From Heligmosomoides polygyrus polygyrus (lineage: Eukaryota; Nematoda; Chromadorea; Rhabditida; Heligmosomidae): a stretch of DNA of 64,000 nt. The stretch spans positions 28,449,407-28,513,406 of the forward strand of contig OX377202.1 of NCBI GenBank assembly GCA_947396885.1. The letters are read 5' to 3'. Made by a program: the position numbers and the translations under genes. Within the stretch, counting starts at the first letter, position 1. Every line of letters starts with the position of its first letter. Positions 20,792-32,300 of this stretch are shown here, one piece after another. The notes beneath the pieces were generated by a model that was not told the DNA's origin, searched no databases, and saw only the letters and a program-made list of their open reading frames with translations.

Positions 20792-22507
20792 TATTAGGTT
20801 GTCCCATAAGTCCCCGCCGTTTTTTTTTCAACGCTTCATTGTGGATTTGGCCGGCGGTCTCTTGCACAGTTTTCGAAAGAGAATGATCTGCTCTATCAGA
20901 ACTTGTATTGCATTTTTTCATCCTGAATTTTGTCAATTTTTAGGTCGTTCAAACGAAAAGGTGAGAAAGTGGCCATCAGGGTCAAGCGTGGGGTTCGATT
21001 TTTGCCGAAAATTTACGACCCCCCTCCCCTCCCAGAGCGGATCTGGTACGACCCTCCCCCCTTGTGTAGACCACCGTTTTATTTCCTATCCGCGTTCATT
21101 TTTTAAAATTTTCTATGCAATTTTTGTACCCTTTAATAGGTCCTTCTTTCCAGGTGCAGCGTCGACTGTATCAGATTAGCTCAAGAAAGAGGACAACTTT
21201 GATTTAGTAATTTGTTGGAAAAAACGCTGATAAAGGTTTTGTTTATGTAATCTTCTGATAATAATAGTTTGTTTGTTTACAGTTTAAAATAAAGCACTTT
21301 TGAGAGCAGTTGTCGAATTAATCACCACGAGTTCAACTTTTCAGGCTTTCTGAGCATCTCGTGAACACGGAACATTTTTGTACGTGAAGGAGCAACATCT
21401 GCATTCGAAATTGTACTCTATACAATGCAGAGTGTTAATTGCTAAAGCTGACTTAAGTGCTTTATCCACAACATTTTTTAGACACTCTCGGAAGCGATGA
21501 CGGAATGGCAACCGGAGGATGGACTTGTCACGGAACTAATTTTCTCTCTTCTGCTGGAAACAACATCAGAAAGTGAACTTGTAACCAATAAATTTTTAAG
21601 CCCCCGTTTGGCACATGACAATAAAACCTGTTTTCTGAAAGGATCCTTTGCGAACAGACGCTCCGATTTGTGTCATTTGCCGAAAATTTTCGACACCTTT
21701 AATCACATGGAAGCATGGATCCTGCTTTTTAAAGCGTAGAATCCACACTTCTTGTTGTTTTAAAAACTCTGTAAATTTTTCAGAGACGTTGAACAAACTC
21801 CGAAATATAGTAGGTTACGTGGAGCCATTGCGTTCGCCGATATCATCGATGGAGACTGAGGGTGGCCTTCTCGCGGAAAATTTTTCAATCTTCTCAAGGA
21901 AAGAACACGCGAGAGTGAAATTGTGCTTCATGGATTTTTCAGTCATGAGTATTACACAGTAAAAATCTGAGCTTCTTCGCAGCGATCTCCGATATGATTA
22001 GGGCTGATCGCATTTAAATTTTTCGCTTTTCAAGAAAAATTAATTAATTTTTACCTGATGCAGATCACCCACACAGTTGAAATTTTGCCACAAAACGTTT
22101 CAAGTCTTGTTCAATGCACAGTGTAAAAAGCATGGTTTCCTGAAACGAATAGATTGTATCGACCTTTGATCGATATGGCACCGTCGTCATAGGAGCGACG
22201 AAATTCGACATTCGCAAAAATGACTGTAACTCGGCAAGTTTTCCAAAATTTTAAAAAGCCAATAGCTTTTTGAAAACTAGAAAAAAAGATGTTTCATGCG
22301 GTGTAAAAATCGGTTTTCAAAAACTAGATCTTCATAGGGGGCGGAGGACTTCGATTTTTGTGCGAAAAAAATTGAAGTGATATTGAATAAGTAATCGTAA
22401 CTCGGTAAGTTTTTCGAGCTTTACAAAAGCCAATAGCTATTTGGAAACTAGAAAAAAAGCGCTTTCAAACCATATAGAAATTTCTTTTCAACAGGGAGGT
22501 CTTCATA

Positions 22508-22953
22508 GGGGGCGGTAAGGGTTCGATTTCTGGTCCATTGTTGCAGAAATACGTGCCAAAAATCGAACCCCCCTCGCCCCGTATGAAGACCCCTTTTTTG
22601 AAAACCGGTTTCTATATGGATGGAAAGCACCTTTTCTCTATTTTTCAAAAAGCAATTGGGATTTTTGAATTTCAAAAATTGAACCAAGTTATAATCAAAT
22701 TTGTGAAGAACGGCTCGCAGACTCTCCACCGTCGACATTGGAGTGATTTCATAAAAATGATCATAACTCCGTTCGTTTTTCGAAATTCAAAAATCCCAAT
22801 TGCTTTTTGAAAAACAGAGGAAATATGCTAACTGATCATGCATAAATCGTCTTTCAAAAAGGAGGTCTTCATAGGGGGCGAGGGGGGTTCGATTTTTGGC
22901 ACGTATTTCTGCAACAATGGACCAGAAATCGAACCCCTACCGCCCCCTATGAA
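22508..22953. repeat. Central palindrome of the giant foldback
   Basis: The inverse copies GCAGAAATACGTGCCAAAAA (22545-22564) and its partner at 22892-22915 flank an inner palindrome built on CAATTGGGATTTTTGAATTT / inverse at 22653-22803. A module of about 170 bp (GTAACTCGG.AAGTTTT...TCTTCATAGGGGGC) repeats in tandem on each side. Confidence 0.75.
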
Positions 22954-24439
22954 GACCTCCCTGATGAAAAGAAATTTCTATATGGTTTGAAAGCGCTTTT
23001 CTCTAATTTTTAAAAAGCTATTAAATTTTTCAAAATTCGAAAAACTTACCGGGATATAATTATTTATACAAAATCACTTCAATTTTTTTCGATCAAAAAT
23101 CGAAGACCTCCGCCCCGTATGAAGACCTAGCTTTGGAAACTGGTTTTCTCCTCCTGAGAAAGAAGTTTTCTTCTAATTTTCAAAAAGCTTTTGGCTTTTT
23201 CAAATTGTGGAAAACTTACCGAGTTATAGTCATTTTGTGAACGTCGAATTTTGTCGCTCCCATGACGTCGGTGCCATATCGACCAGTGGTCGATCCAGTC
23301 TATTCGTTTCAGAAAACCATAATTTTTACACTGTGCATTAAACAAGACTTGAAACTTTTTGTGGCATGATTTCAACTGTGTGGGTGATCTGCTTCAGGTA
23401 AAAATTAATTAATTTTTCTTAAAAAGCGAAAAAATTAAATACGATCAGCCCTAATCATATCGGAGATCGCTGCGAAGAAGCTTAGTTTATGATTGTATAT
23501 TAATCACATTTTGAGCTCTAAAATGGCCCAGTTTTCACTTTCTGATGCTCTTCCTCCAGAAGGTAGAATTTTTTTGCCGCAAGAAGTCCGTCCTTCAGTG
23601 GCGATCGGTGATATCGGAGAACGCAATGGCTCCACGTAACCTACCATATTTCGGAGTTTGTGCGACCCGCCTCCCTGAAAAATTCACAGAGCTTTTAAAA
23701 CTGTAAGAGGTGTGGGTTCTACGCTTTAAAAAGCAGCTTGTAAAAATAGCGGCTTCCATGTGATTAACGGTGTCGAATTTTTTCGGCAAATGGTACAAAT
23801 GGGAGCGTCTGTTTATACAGAAGATTGTCTCACAAGAACACCTTCTATTCCCTTGTGTCAACCGGTGGATTAAAACTTTATTGGGTACAACTTCACTTTC
23901 TGATGTTGTTTCCAGCAGAAGAGAGAAAAATAGTTCCGTGACAAGTCCATCCTCGGTTGCCATTCGGTCATCGCTTCGAAGAGTGCTTCTAAAAATCTTG
24001 TAGGAAAAGCACCTAATTTTCCTTAGCAATTGACACTTCAAATTTTATAGACTGCAATTTAGGACGTAGATGTCGCTCGTTCAGGCAGAAAACTGTCGCG
24101 TCCATGACTTCCTGAAAAAAACAACAACTGAAAAATGGAAAGTTCTCATTGACTCCAAATCTGCCGGCGGAAAATCTTTATTTTTTAACGAGTAATACAA
24201 TCATTATTTGAAACTTGTTATATTAATTTTTACAACTTTGCGGGACGAAGGAGAGACTCCACACCTTCGTAAGCATTCCTGGAAAAAACAACTCATTAAG
24301 AATTTAAAAAATTACCAAAAAACCTGAAGAATAAGAGAGAATCCTCTGCCAAAACCGGAAGAGCACGACCCCCTCCCTCCAGACGAGGCCACAGCACGAC
24401 CCCCCCCCATCGATTCCCGAACCTCAAGCTTGACCCTGG

Positions 24440-25355
24440 TGGCCATCTGCGCAGTCGCTTCTCTCCGCTTAGGTTTGGAATTTTCGCGCAGTTATCATTT
24501 GGAAGACAATGTTCTGTGCTACAAGAATACAAGAATACGTGTTGGCGCTATTTGCCCATTTGTCCTTTATTGATTTTTAGGTCCTTCTTCTTAAGAGTGA
24601 AGCTCGCAATAGCGAAATGTTTATTGACAACGTTTCGGGGCCCTAAGCCCTTCTTCAAGGGGGGGGGGGTTTGCTTGTACAAGCATCGTAGTTCTTTTAG
24701 ACCTGAAGAAGGGCTTAAGGCCCGAAACGTTGTCAATAAACATTTCGCTATTGCGAGCTTCACTCTTAAGAAGAAGGACATGTAAATATGAAGCTCACGG
24801 AAACAACAATACTAAGATTTTTAGGTCATCAAATTGGGACGTTCGACTTTTCCGTCCAAAATTTTACCGACAGCTCCTGCTTCGTGGTGGACTTTTTTGC
24901 TTGGTGTTATATGTCGTTCGGAAGAGGATGTCCTGCTCAATAAGGATTTGTGTCGCGTTTATTGGCTCATACTGATTTCTGTCGAATATCAACAGCTGAA
25001 GAAGGAGAAGGAGTTGTTGGTGAAGATGCTTTTTACCTTTTTGGAGGTATTCGACAGAAGTCAGCATGAGCTAATAAATGCGACACAAATTCTTACTGAG
25101 CAAGACATCCTGTTCCGAACGACATTTAACACCCAACAAAAAGCTCCACTGCAGAGCAGTAGCTGTCGTTAAAAATCGGACGGGAAAGTCGGAATTCCCA
25201 ATTTGACGGCCTAAAAATCAATAAAGGGTAAGTGAGGAAATAGGACCAACACATATTCTTGTAGCACAGAACATTGCCTTCCAAATGCTGTAAAAACTGC
25301 GCAAAAAAATCCAAACTTAAGCGGAAAGAACAACTGCGCAGATGGCTACCTTCAC
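24440..25355. repeat. Secondary foldback within the right arm
   Basis: 24440-24590 is inverse to 25215-25350 (GCCATCTGCGCAG, TAAGC, AATGTTCTGTGCTACAAGAA). The inner arms 24820-24990 and 25045-25215 are inverse again (ATGTCGTTCGGAAGAGGATG). This block breaks the symmetry of the giant foldback, so it is an insertion or local duplication in the right arm. Confidence 0.7.
24588..24782. repeat. Small foldback with GTTTCGG motif
   Basis: Arms of about 75 bp read AAGAGTGAAGCTCGCAATAG and its inverse, with CGAAACGTTGTCAATAAA inside and a G run (24660-24670) near the centre. Related to the foldback at 2373-2793 by the AACGTTTCGG / TTTATTGAC motif. Confidence 0.75.
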
Positions 25356-25540
25356 CTTTTCACTTTTCACTTTAGCAGCCTAAAAACTGGCAAAATTCAG
25401 GATGAAAAAAATGCAATACACGCTCTGATAGAGCGAATCATTATCTTTCGAAAGCTGTATAGCGCTTTGCAAGAGACCGCCGGCGAAATCCGCAATGAAT
25501 TGTTGAAAAAAACGGCGGGGACTTATAGGACAACCTAATA

Positions 25541-27186
25541 ATAATATAAGGCTTGAAGGTTCTTTATATATGTCTACGCCTAATTCTATTGGGATTGAAG
25601 AGTGTATCAGAACAATACATACAAAAAAATCGATACAAATGTACTTCACAACGACCGACTGTCCCTCTGCTTGAACAGCGCAGAGAGCAGAGAGCGGGGC
25701 ATAATTGATGTTTCCGCTTCATTGTTAGAAGTGGCTTTCCTAGGCGCCGAGCCAAGCGGTGAAGGCACCTTGCTGAGCTATTTCAACAAATCTAAGGCCA
25801 TCGGGAGGAGGTAACCCAAGGGGAAACCTGATGTCACGTGGAAAGCACTGCGGAAGGTCGCTCTTTCGCTGCCTTGCTCAGTGACCTCATCCGAGATCTG
25901 CAAATTACCCCGGAACACGCTTTTCTCGCTCTGGGCGCACGGCCACAAATGACGTCTTCCCAGCTGACTACGTCTGCCGGCCGGCCGTTTCTTTATACCC
26001 AGGCAGTGGCTTAGTCGCCTATCGATCGCGACAGCCAAAGAATAGAAAAGAGCTCTCAAAAACGTTCTCAGAACGGCAGCGGTATAAACGAGGAGCGCTA
26101 GAGAATGACAGAAATGTCGCCTACTTTCATGAGCAATGACGACGCGAGGAACCGGGGCGAAAATCGGGACGACAGCGTGGCAACAATGGACGGGTTCTTT
26201 CTTATCAACGGCTGAGTACACTGTGGTCTTATCGGCGCGCAGTTTGTAGTACGCTCTCGCTCACTTAACTGGGTCGGCTATAGTATAGCCTACAGAGTTG
26301 GAGAGTGTCCAGGTAGTTCCTCTGAAGCCTGTCTTCTGGAAAAGTGGGCTGGATGCCCTTGTTCGACCTAATGGGTGGTCTCGATGACCTTCAATTGATC
26401 GACTCCCGACCACCACCACCGCCTCTCACCTTCGAAGGGGCACGGCGATTCACCGACGAGATGAAACAGCATAGCATCTACGGAAGCGGCCACCGAGCCA
26501 GCCAGCCGATGCGGCCGTGGGACAGAATGAGCGAGCGACTGTCCAATTATCAGAAGGTAGTAGCACACCTCACAGACGGGTAAACACCCTATCAGACAGC
26601 ATAACAACGACGTATTTTCTCGTAAAACCATAGAAATCGTCGCGCCTAAGCCGACTCAGCCAAGGCTGTGAAAATCTGGCAATTTGGAGTGATTATCACC
26701 GGCATCGCGAGCAAGGAAGTCGAAGACCAGATGGAGGACTCACCCTCAGGGCGCCGCTGAACAGCCGACGGACGAGCATTGCACGCGGTTACTGGACGAA
26801 CGGCGAACGCCCAGAGCAGTCGGCAGCCGCGACGGGTGCTGCGGACAGAGGAGGCCTGACGACAGCCCCGCCGTCGTCACGTGCGCGTGCACTTGCTGTT
26901 GGCGGCGGACTGGTCGGCGGCGTCTCAGCTGTAGATCAGATGCGCCATGTTGGCGCTTCCCCGCAAAAATAACTTTAAACACACCATCGGAGAGGTGTTA
27001 TAATTCACAAGGTTCGACTGAAGGAAAGTGGCGAAACGAACCATAAATGTTATTGTCTTGGTTCTTCAAATTATTAAAATGTATTTAAATAATCACACAA
27101 AATACTGTGCATGCCAACGCTATTGCTTATGCCGCCTCTAAACAATGCGGATGATTAACGATGTTCAATTTCTTAAAACACAGGGG
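25541..27186. other. No recognised feature
   Basis: GC-richer than its surroundings from about 25850 to 26970, with overlapping ORFs up to 147 codons on the minus strand, none with a recognisable domain or splice support. Confidence 0.4.
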
Positions 27187-27331
27187 CGCGTGGTAGCGCA
27201 GTCAGGAGGAGACTACGCTTGCACCTTGGCTTCTGGCTCGGATCTCGCCCAGGTCAACGAAGCCTTTTGTTGCTACAGAGTAGAATTGGTCTGAAATTTC
27301 TCTGGTAAGGATGAAGCAATAACTGTTTTTA

Positions 27332-28584
27332 CTGGGTGTTCCAAAATAACATGATGAAGGTTTTTTTTTAAATTACAACTGTGAAACAACTGAAAACTTT
27401 ACGAAACAATAAGCAGATTACCACGACATAGACACTAGGCAACACTACATTAGTCTGCTTTCGAAGTGGCACCCATTGGCGCGAATACAGAAGTCAAAAC
27501 GCTTGGTGAAATTTTTGGCGATGGGCCGCGAGTCGTCTGGAGATAGTCGTTCCCACTCCCAACGCACAAATGTCTTCTGGGCCTCCAGATTGTGGTGGTG
27601 CTTGGAACGGACCCTGCCTTCAAAACGGACCACGCGCTGTAGTTTGTCGGATTCAGATCCAGGGGTGCGGTAGCCCATTCCGCAGACATAAAGAGGTCCC
27701 GAAAATTGGCCTTGCACCACGCTAGCGTGCTCTTCGCCCTGTGTGCAGGGAATGATGAAACGTCCACTGCGCATTGCTGAAGTGCTGCTGGGGCTGGAAA
27801 GGTGCCACAGCTTCGAACATATTCCGTCGGTACACATCTTGATTTATTTTTACTCTTTCGTCCACAAAACGAAGGGTGTAGATTCCACCCCAAACCATGA
27901 GCGCTTCGGGTTTTGATGATGTTCCGCGATGGCAAAAGTGGCTGAAGTCTCCCCAGATCAGGTCCTGCCGTGTTGGAAGTTGTGAGCCTAGTCCATGATG
28001 AGCAGCTGAACAGTGTTCGCTCCCGCCCGCGACCTGCGGCCAGCAGCTTAAGTTGCCGGCATCGATGGAGCCGTTCGCGCAAATTCTTGTCCTTCAAGAG
28101 CTGGACTTTATGGAACTTGTATGGCTCGAGTTCGCGTTTATTCCTGGCTATTCGGTACACTGATGTGCGACTGCTACAGATATCATGGGTGATTTTTCTC
28201 AGGAGGCCCTCAAATTTGGGATTTTCGCTTTTCGATGATTTTCCAGATCTGCGGCGTATTGACAGTGCGATTTCTTCCTTGTCCTGGACGGTTACCTTCA
28301 TGTTCAAGCTCATTACATCGACGAGTTGCTGTGGAGACAGTCGACCGAGCAGCTTAACGATGTCGCATTGTTGCTTTCCTTGACGATGAAGCGCCAAAAC
28401 CGCGGTACGATGGTTCGATATTTTGAGAAAAACCGTTCTTCGGTTAAATTGAAACTTGAAAAACTGTAACACGGGCAGAAAGATACGCACAAAAAATGGC
28501 GCTATTTCCGCCGTGCTGCAGATTGATGCTTTCGATTGGGAGAACGTCAAAACTTCATCACGTTATTTTGGAACGTCCGCTGCG
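27332..28584 (-). mobile_element. maT-type element, decayed, third in the window
   Basis: Ends contain GTTCCAAAATAACATGATGA (left, from 27332) and the inverse of GTTCCAAAATAACGTGATGA (right, to about 28582), with TA at 27330-27331. The interior carries one transposase remnant on the minus strand. The terminal repeats differ from those of the two other maT elements, so it is a separate family. Confidence 0.8.
27450..28440 (-). pseudogene. maT transposase remnant
   Basis: The N-terminal helix-turn-helix begins near 28422 (HRTAVLALHRQGKQQCDIVK). The middle (ERLHRCRQLKLL) is followed by a scrambled, frameshifted catalytic core. The end reads AKSTLAWCKANFRDLF then DLNPTNYSAWSVL, where Asn replaces the third catalytic Asp. 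A second frame (27837-27445) carries other pieces of the C terminus. The ORF looks long (366 codons) but its catalytic residues are lost. Confidence 0.8.
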
Positions 28585-29000
28585 GCACTGTATATCAATG
28601 ACCTTGCACCACATTCAAGCTTCTGACGACGACGAATCTGTTTATATGTATTTATTTTTGAAATATATATCGGCTGCCCCTCGCGATTTATTGCATAGGC
28701 TGCGCAAGAACACTGGTGTCATCCCGTAGAAGTAGAACGCGTGGCGGAACCACTTTTATTTAAAAAGAAATAATGAGGAATGCTTTGAACACCATCGTTT
28801 TCAGAAAGAAAGCAATGTAATGATGGACACTTTGCAAAACGAACTGGACAATTTTCAAATCAGACTAGACACTCCTCTAAGCAAGCTTCACGCCTTTGAA
28901 ATCAAACTCAACATCTTACCCAGTCAGAATATTTCTTTCTCAAGGGAACTTGGTATGGCTTTCTTTAAAACCCGCTACCCGCCATAATATAAGCGCCATG

Positions 29001-29193
29001 GATTTCTCGCCTACGCCAAGCTTTTCATCCCTCCGGGGTCGGTAAATTGGTACCAGACTTGTCTGGGAATACAAAGCGCTGACTCGTCGATAGGCTGGCC
29101 ACCGCAATCATTGTATGGCCAAACACGCATTCAAATCGCGTCCACGACCTCCCGTTGAAGTAGAATGCATCCCAGAAGAGATTGAGAAATCCC
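29001..29193 (+). repeat. SINE-like repeat, copy 3 (headless)
   Basis: Body and tail only: GATTTCTCGCC, CCCTCCGGGGTCGGTAAATT, TTGGTACCAGACTTGTCTGG, GCTGGCCACCGCAATCATTG, GAAGTAGAATGCATCCCAGA. It lacks the Pol III head. Confidence 0.6.
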
Positions 29194-30785
29194 TTATTGT
29201 TTAACTAGATGGATTATGCTAAGAACGGGATTTTTGAAAAGCACAGATCTTAGGGCGATTCACATAGAGGGAATTTTTCTAGATAGGATTTTCGGATAAT
29301 TTAGATAACTGACTTTGATCAGGAAAAAACTGATGTCTTATCCGACTTCGATATTGGATGTGAGATCCAAAGATACATCAATCATTTGAATCATAAGAAA
29401 ATACTTCTAGTTAAAGTTACTCTAATCCGAATCACCCCAAGATGCAGGGCTTTTCAAAGTACCATTATTCGCATGGTCCTTTCAACTGCTTTTGAAAAAA
29501 AATGACGGATTCGAGTAATCCGAATCGGCGTCGTATCCAATGTCTAGTAAGGAACCTCGACATTAGTGTGCTTGGTTAGCGCAAGTGAGCAGTGAACACT
29601 GCACTGGGTGGCCATTACAGTAGGACATAAATATAGCACTGTCCTTGAAAATTGTAAATGTTGTGGATACATTTTACTTACTGCCAAGACCAGCTAAGAA
29701 TTCTTCCAGTTCAGGTCACAAATAACCTTGTTCGCAGTCTAAGCTCTCCAATGCTCGCTGCAGCCAGCGAAAAGTGTATTGAAGAAGAAAAGTCGAGGAA
29801 ACTAATCAAGGTGCTTAGCGACTGGCCATTCCCGAGGGACCATGGAACGGAGACGTTCTTAACGACACGACGTCATTCGCCGGCCAGTGCTCATTTGTTG
29901 CCGGAGTAGCACTTTGAGAAACACGGGATTATTCTGGAAAGAGCTCGTTGGCTCAATCAACTTTAGGAATGGAGTTGGTCAATTCCAAATGGGGGTAAAT
30001 TAGTGATCGAGTAAATGGCGAATAATGTAGCGAAGTGCCGCCGTGAACAAACAGCCATCGATCGCGCCCACAACTACGAACGGGCCTGTGAAGAGTGGGC
30101 AGTATACATTGGATCATAATGAATCATTTTCGGATACCCGATTCGGCCATTCCGATTCAAATCATCCAAAAATCCGAGGCCCACGATAAATATGTCGTCT
30201 GAACTTCTTAAAAATCCAGGGTTCACAAAATCATCGTTATCCGAATCCCGTCTCCGAAGATTTTCGGTAGGATTCAGCGTATAGTGGGCACGGAGGGTCA
30301 TCGGATCGCAACATAACATTAGCATACTCGCCAGAAACGAGCGAAACCTGAATAGCCAGTCAGGGGTGCAGAGGATTTCTCTTTCATCTTTTGAAATTTG
30401 ATTTTTGTGTGTGTCGATGTTTGATTTTCGGGCCGTTAGCCTCATATTTTCCGCGTTTCGTCTATTCAACACTAGCTGCATATTGAAAGCTAATTAAGCT
30501 GTCCTTCAAGCAAATGTGAGAGAAATACTATTCGGAAAATCAAGCGCTACTAATATTCGTGGTACGGGTGAGAATAATTTTCTAAATTATTAAATTACTA
30601 GAAGAATTACCATGGCTGAGCCCTATGGAAAAATTACTGCTCTATACATGCACCTACTATTTGTGTGATCAAAAAATTATTGCTCTAGTAGGTACTGATA
30701 GTTACAAAATGCTTATAGATATATTTCAAAGTTCCACGAATCAAAATGTTCCACAGCGATTGCGCCATATACTCACCTGCTTAAG
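29194..30785. other. No recognised feature
   Basis: No supported gene, RNA or transposon. The longest ORF is 135 codons (minus, 30074-30481) and resembles nothing I know. Confidence 0.4.
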
Positions 30786-31148
30786 GTTTGTAACCTCTGG
30801 CAGCTGTGCGCGTGTAGCGCCAGGGGGTGAGGCCTGTTACGCCCACTATTTACGAAGCGCGACGATTGCGCGCTTGTAGAGAATCGTAAGTGGAGGCGGG
30901 GCCCAGATACTGTAATTGTGGAAATGGCAGGGGATTAAAAAGCTTGTGCGGCGTTCCTGGCTTCACTACAGTAGAGGAGTTAGCCGTCGCCAAAAAGGGG
31001 GGTTTAGTGTGGAGAGGCTGCGGAAGCCTCTTTAATCCGACGGCTAATCGTGCTACAGTACGATACCTTCGAATTCCGGAGCACCGGAAAGGACGCCGAG
31101 GAGCCGTATTTTAGCACGTCTGTGCTTCTTCGGGGCTGGGGCGTTGTA

Positions 31149-31210
31149 GAAGAGCCTTTTATAGGCAAAGTCCCACTTGGAAGTGGGGCTTTGCCTATAA
31201 AAGGCTCTTC
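31149..31210. repeat. Near-perfect 30-bp-arm hairpin
   Basis: Arms GAAGAGCCTTTTATAGGCAA then AGTCCCACTT and its inverse, separated by 2 bases, with one mismatch. It could be a tiny foldback transposon or a structured RNA/DNA site. It lies just ahead of the tandem block at 31213. Confidence 0.85.
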
Positions 31211-31212
31211 TT

Positions 31213-32300
31213 GAAGCTCGTGTTATGTTTGAAACGGTATTTCGTTGTTACCGATTGTTCGTAAGTTCGATATTGTTTCGATGCTCGCCAAAAATGAAGT
31301 ATGGAAGTTGTTTTGAAAGACGTGTGCGCTTTTTGAAATGGTTTTTGTTCGGTCTCGTCCTCCTCGTGAGCTGTTGAAGAGGTTTTGAAGTTGGAAGAGT
31401 CTCCCCGAGGTATTTGTCAGCTCATGAGTTGGGGGAGACGTTCAAAATGGTGTATTGTTTCTTTCTACCGGTGCTTATGAAACGAGTAAGTTGTTTTGAA
31501 ACGTATATGAATTATTTGAAATGGCTTTCTGTTGGGGCTCGTCCTCCTCGTGACTTGTCGGAGGTAATGAAGTTGGAAGAGGTTTCCCCGAGGTTTTTGT
31601 AGGTTCGTGAGTAAAAGAAGAACGTGTAAATGACTTATTTTTGTTCGTTTCGATTCTTTAGTTTTGCCGTCGAAGAAGAACCTTCCGATTCTTCTTCGAA
31701 GTAAAAACTTCTTTCGCAGTGGAGTGAAGAGCTCTATAAAGTGACCCCCCCCCAGCCTCCTAACGTATTTTTCCGTAGACAGCTTCATTTGGGCGGTCTG
31801 GAAGCTCGTGTTGGTTTTGAGACCGTATTTCGATGTTATCGATTCTTCGTAGGTTCGGAATTGTGTCGATGCTCGCTACATATGAAATGACAAGTTGTTT
31901 TGAAATACGTGTGCGGGTTTTGGAGTGTTTTTTGTGCGAGCTCGTCCTCCTCGAGAGCTGTTTAAGTGTTTTGAAGTTGGCGGAGGGTTTCCCGAGGTTT
32001 TTGTGTGTTCATGAATATAAGAAGAATTTCCAAATGATTTATTCCTTCTTGCTGCCGGTTCCTACGAAGCGTGTAAGTTGTTTTGAAGCGTATGTGTGCG
32101 CGGTTCACAATGTTTTTTGTTCGGAGTCGTCCTCCTCGTCGGCTGTTAGAGAGGTTTTGATGCTGGAAGAGATTTCCTCGAGACTTTTGTCAGCTCATGA
32201 GTGGAAGGAAAGCTCCCAAATGACTTATTCTTTGTTGATTCCGATTCATTAGCTTTCTTTTCGAATTTCGAAATGAAGACTAGTGTGAAGAGTGCGTAAT
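31213..32300 (+). repeat. Two long tandem units with internal sub-repeats
   Basis: Units start GAAGCTCGTGTT at about 31211 and 31801 (period about 590). Each contains two copies of a sub-repeat with GTAAGTTGTTTTGAAA, CTCGTCCTCCTCG, TTTTGAAGTTGGAAGAG and CCGAGGTTTTTGT. Each unit ends with a C run (31745-31753, 32313-32321) and a TAGA.AGCTTCATT box. Some sub-repeats are open in one frame, but no gene is evident. Confidence 0.7.

Larger units (their letters stand above)
20794..25538. mobile_element. Giant 4.7-kb foldback with mariner-type ends
   Basis: Both ends are TTAGGTTGTCCCATAAGTCC-like (20794 inward, inverse ending 25538) and both are flanked by TA (20792-20793, 25539-25540). Such ends are typical of nematode mariners. 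Inside, almost everything is inverted-repeat. 20794-20960 pairs with 25380-25538, 20960-21060 with 24340-24445, 21480-22000 with 23480-24010, and 22000-22700 with 22760-23480. The axis is near 22730. No transposase motif was seen in any frame. It must have been moved by a mariner transposase supplied in trans, or grew by head-to-head duplication. Confidence 0.8.
27187..28755 (+). repeat. SINE-like repeat split by a maT element
   Basis: 27187-27330 has the SINE head GCGTGGTAGCGCAGTCAGGA and the GATCTCGCCCAGGTCAACGA body. The tail part (CGGCTGCCC, GATTTATTGCATAGG, CCCGTAGAAGTAGAACGCG) reappears at about 28668-28755, beyond the maT element. About 75 bp of unrelated sequence after the maT end is unexplained. 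Confidence 0.5.

Noticed and set aside
25778..26221. 147-codon minus-strand ORF in the GC-richer stretch
   Set aside because: No domain, no splice partners, and overlapping ORFs in other frames of similar length, as expected from base composition.
27450..28550. 366-codon ORF as an intact transposase
   Set aside because: Motifs are scrambled and the third catalytic Asp is Asn; pieces of the true frame lie in another ORF, so it is a pseudogene.
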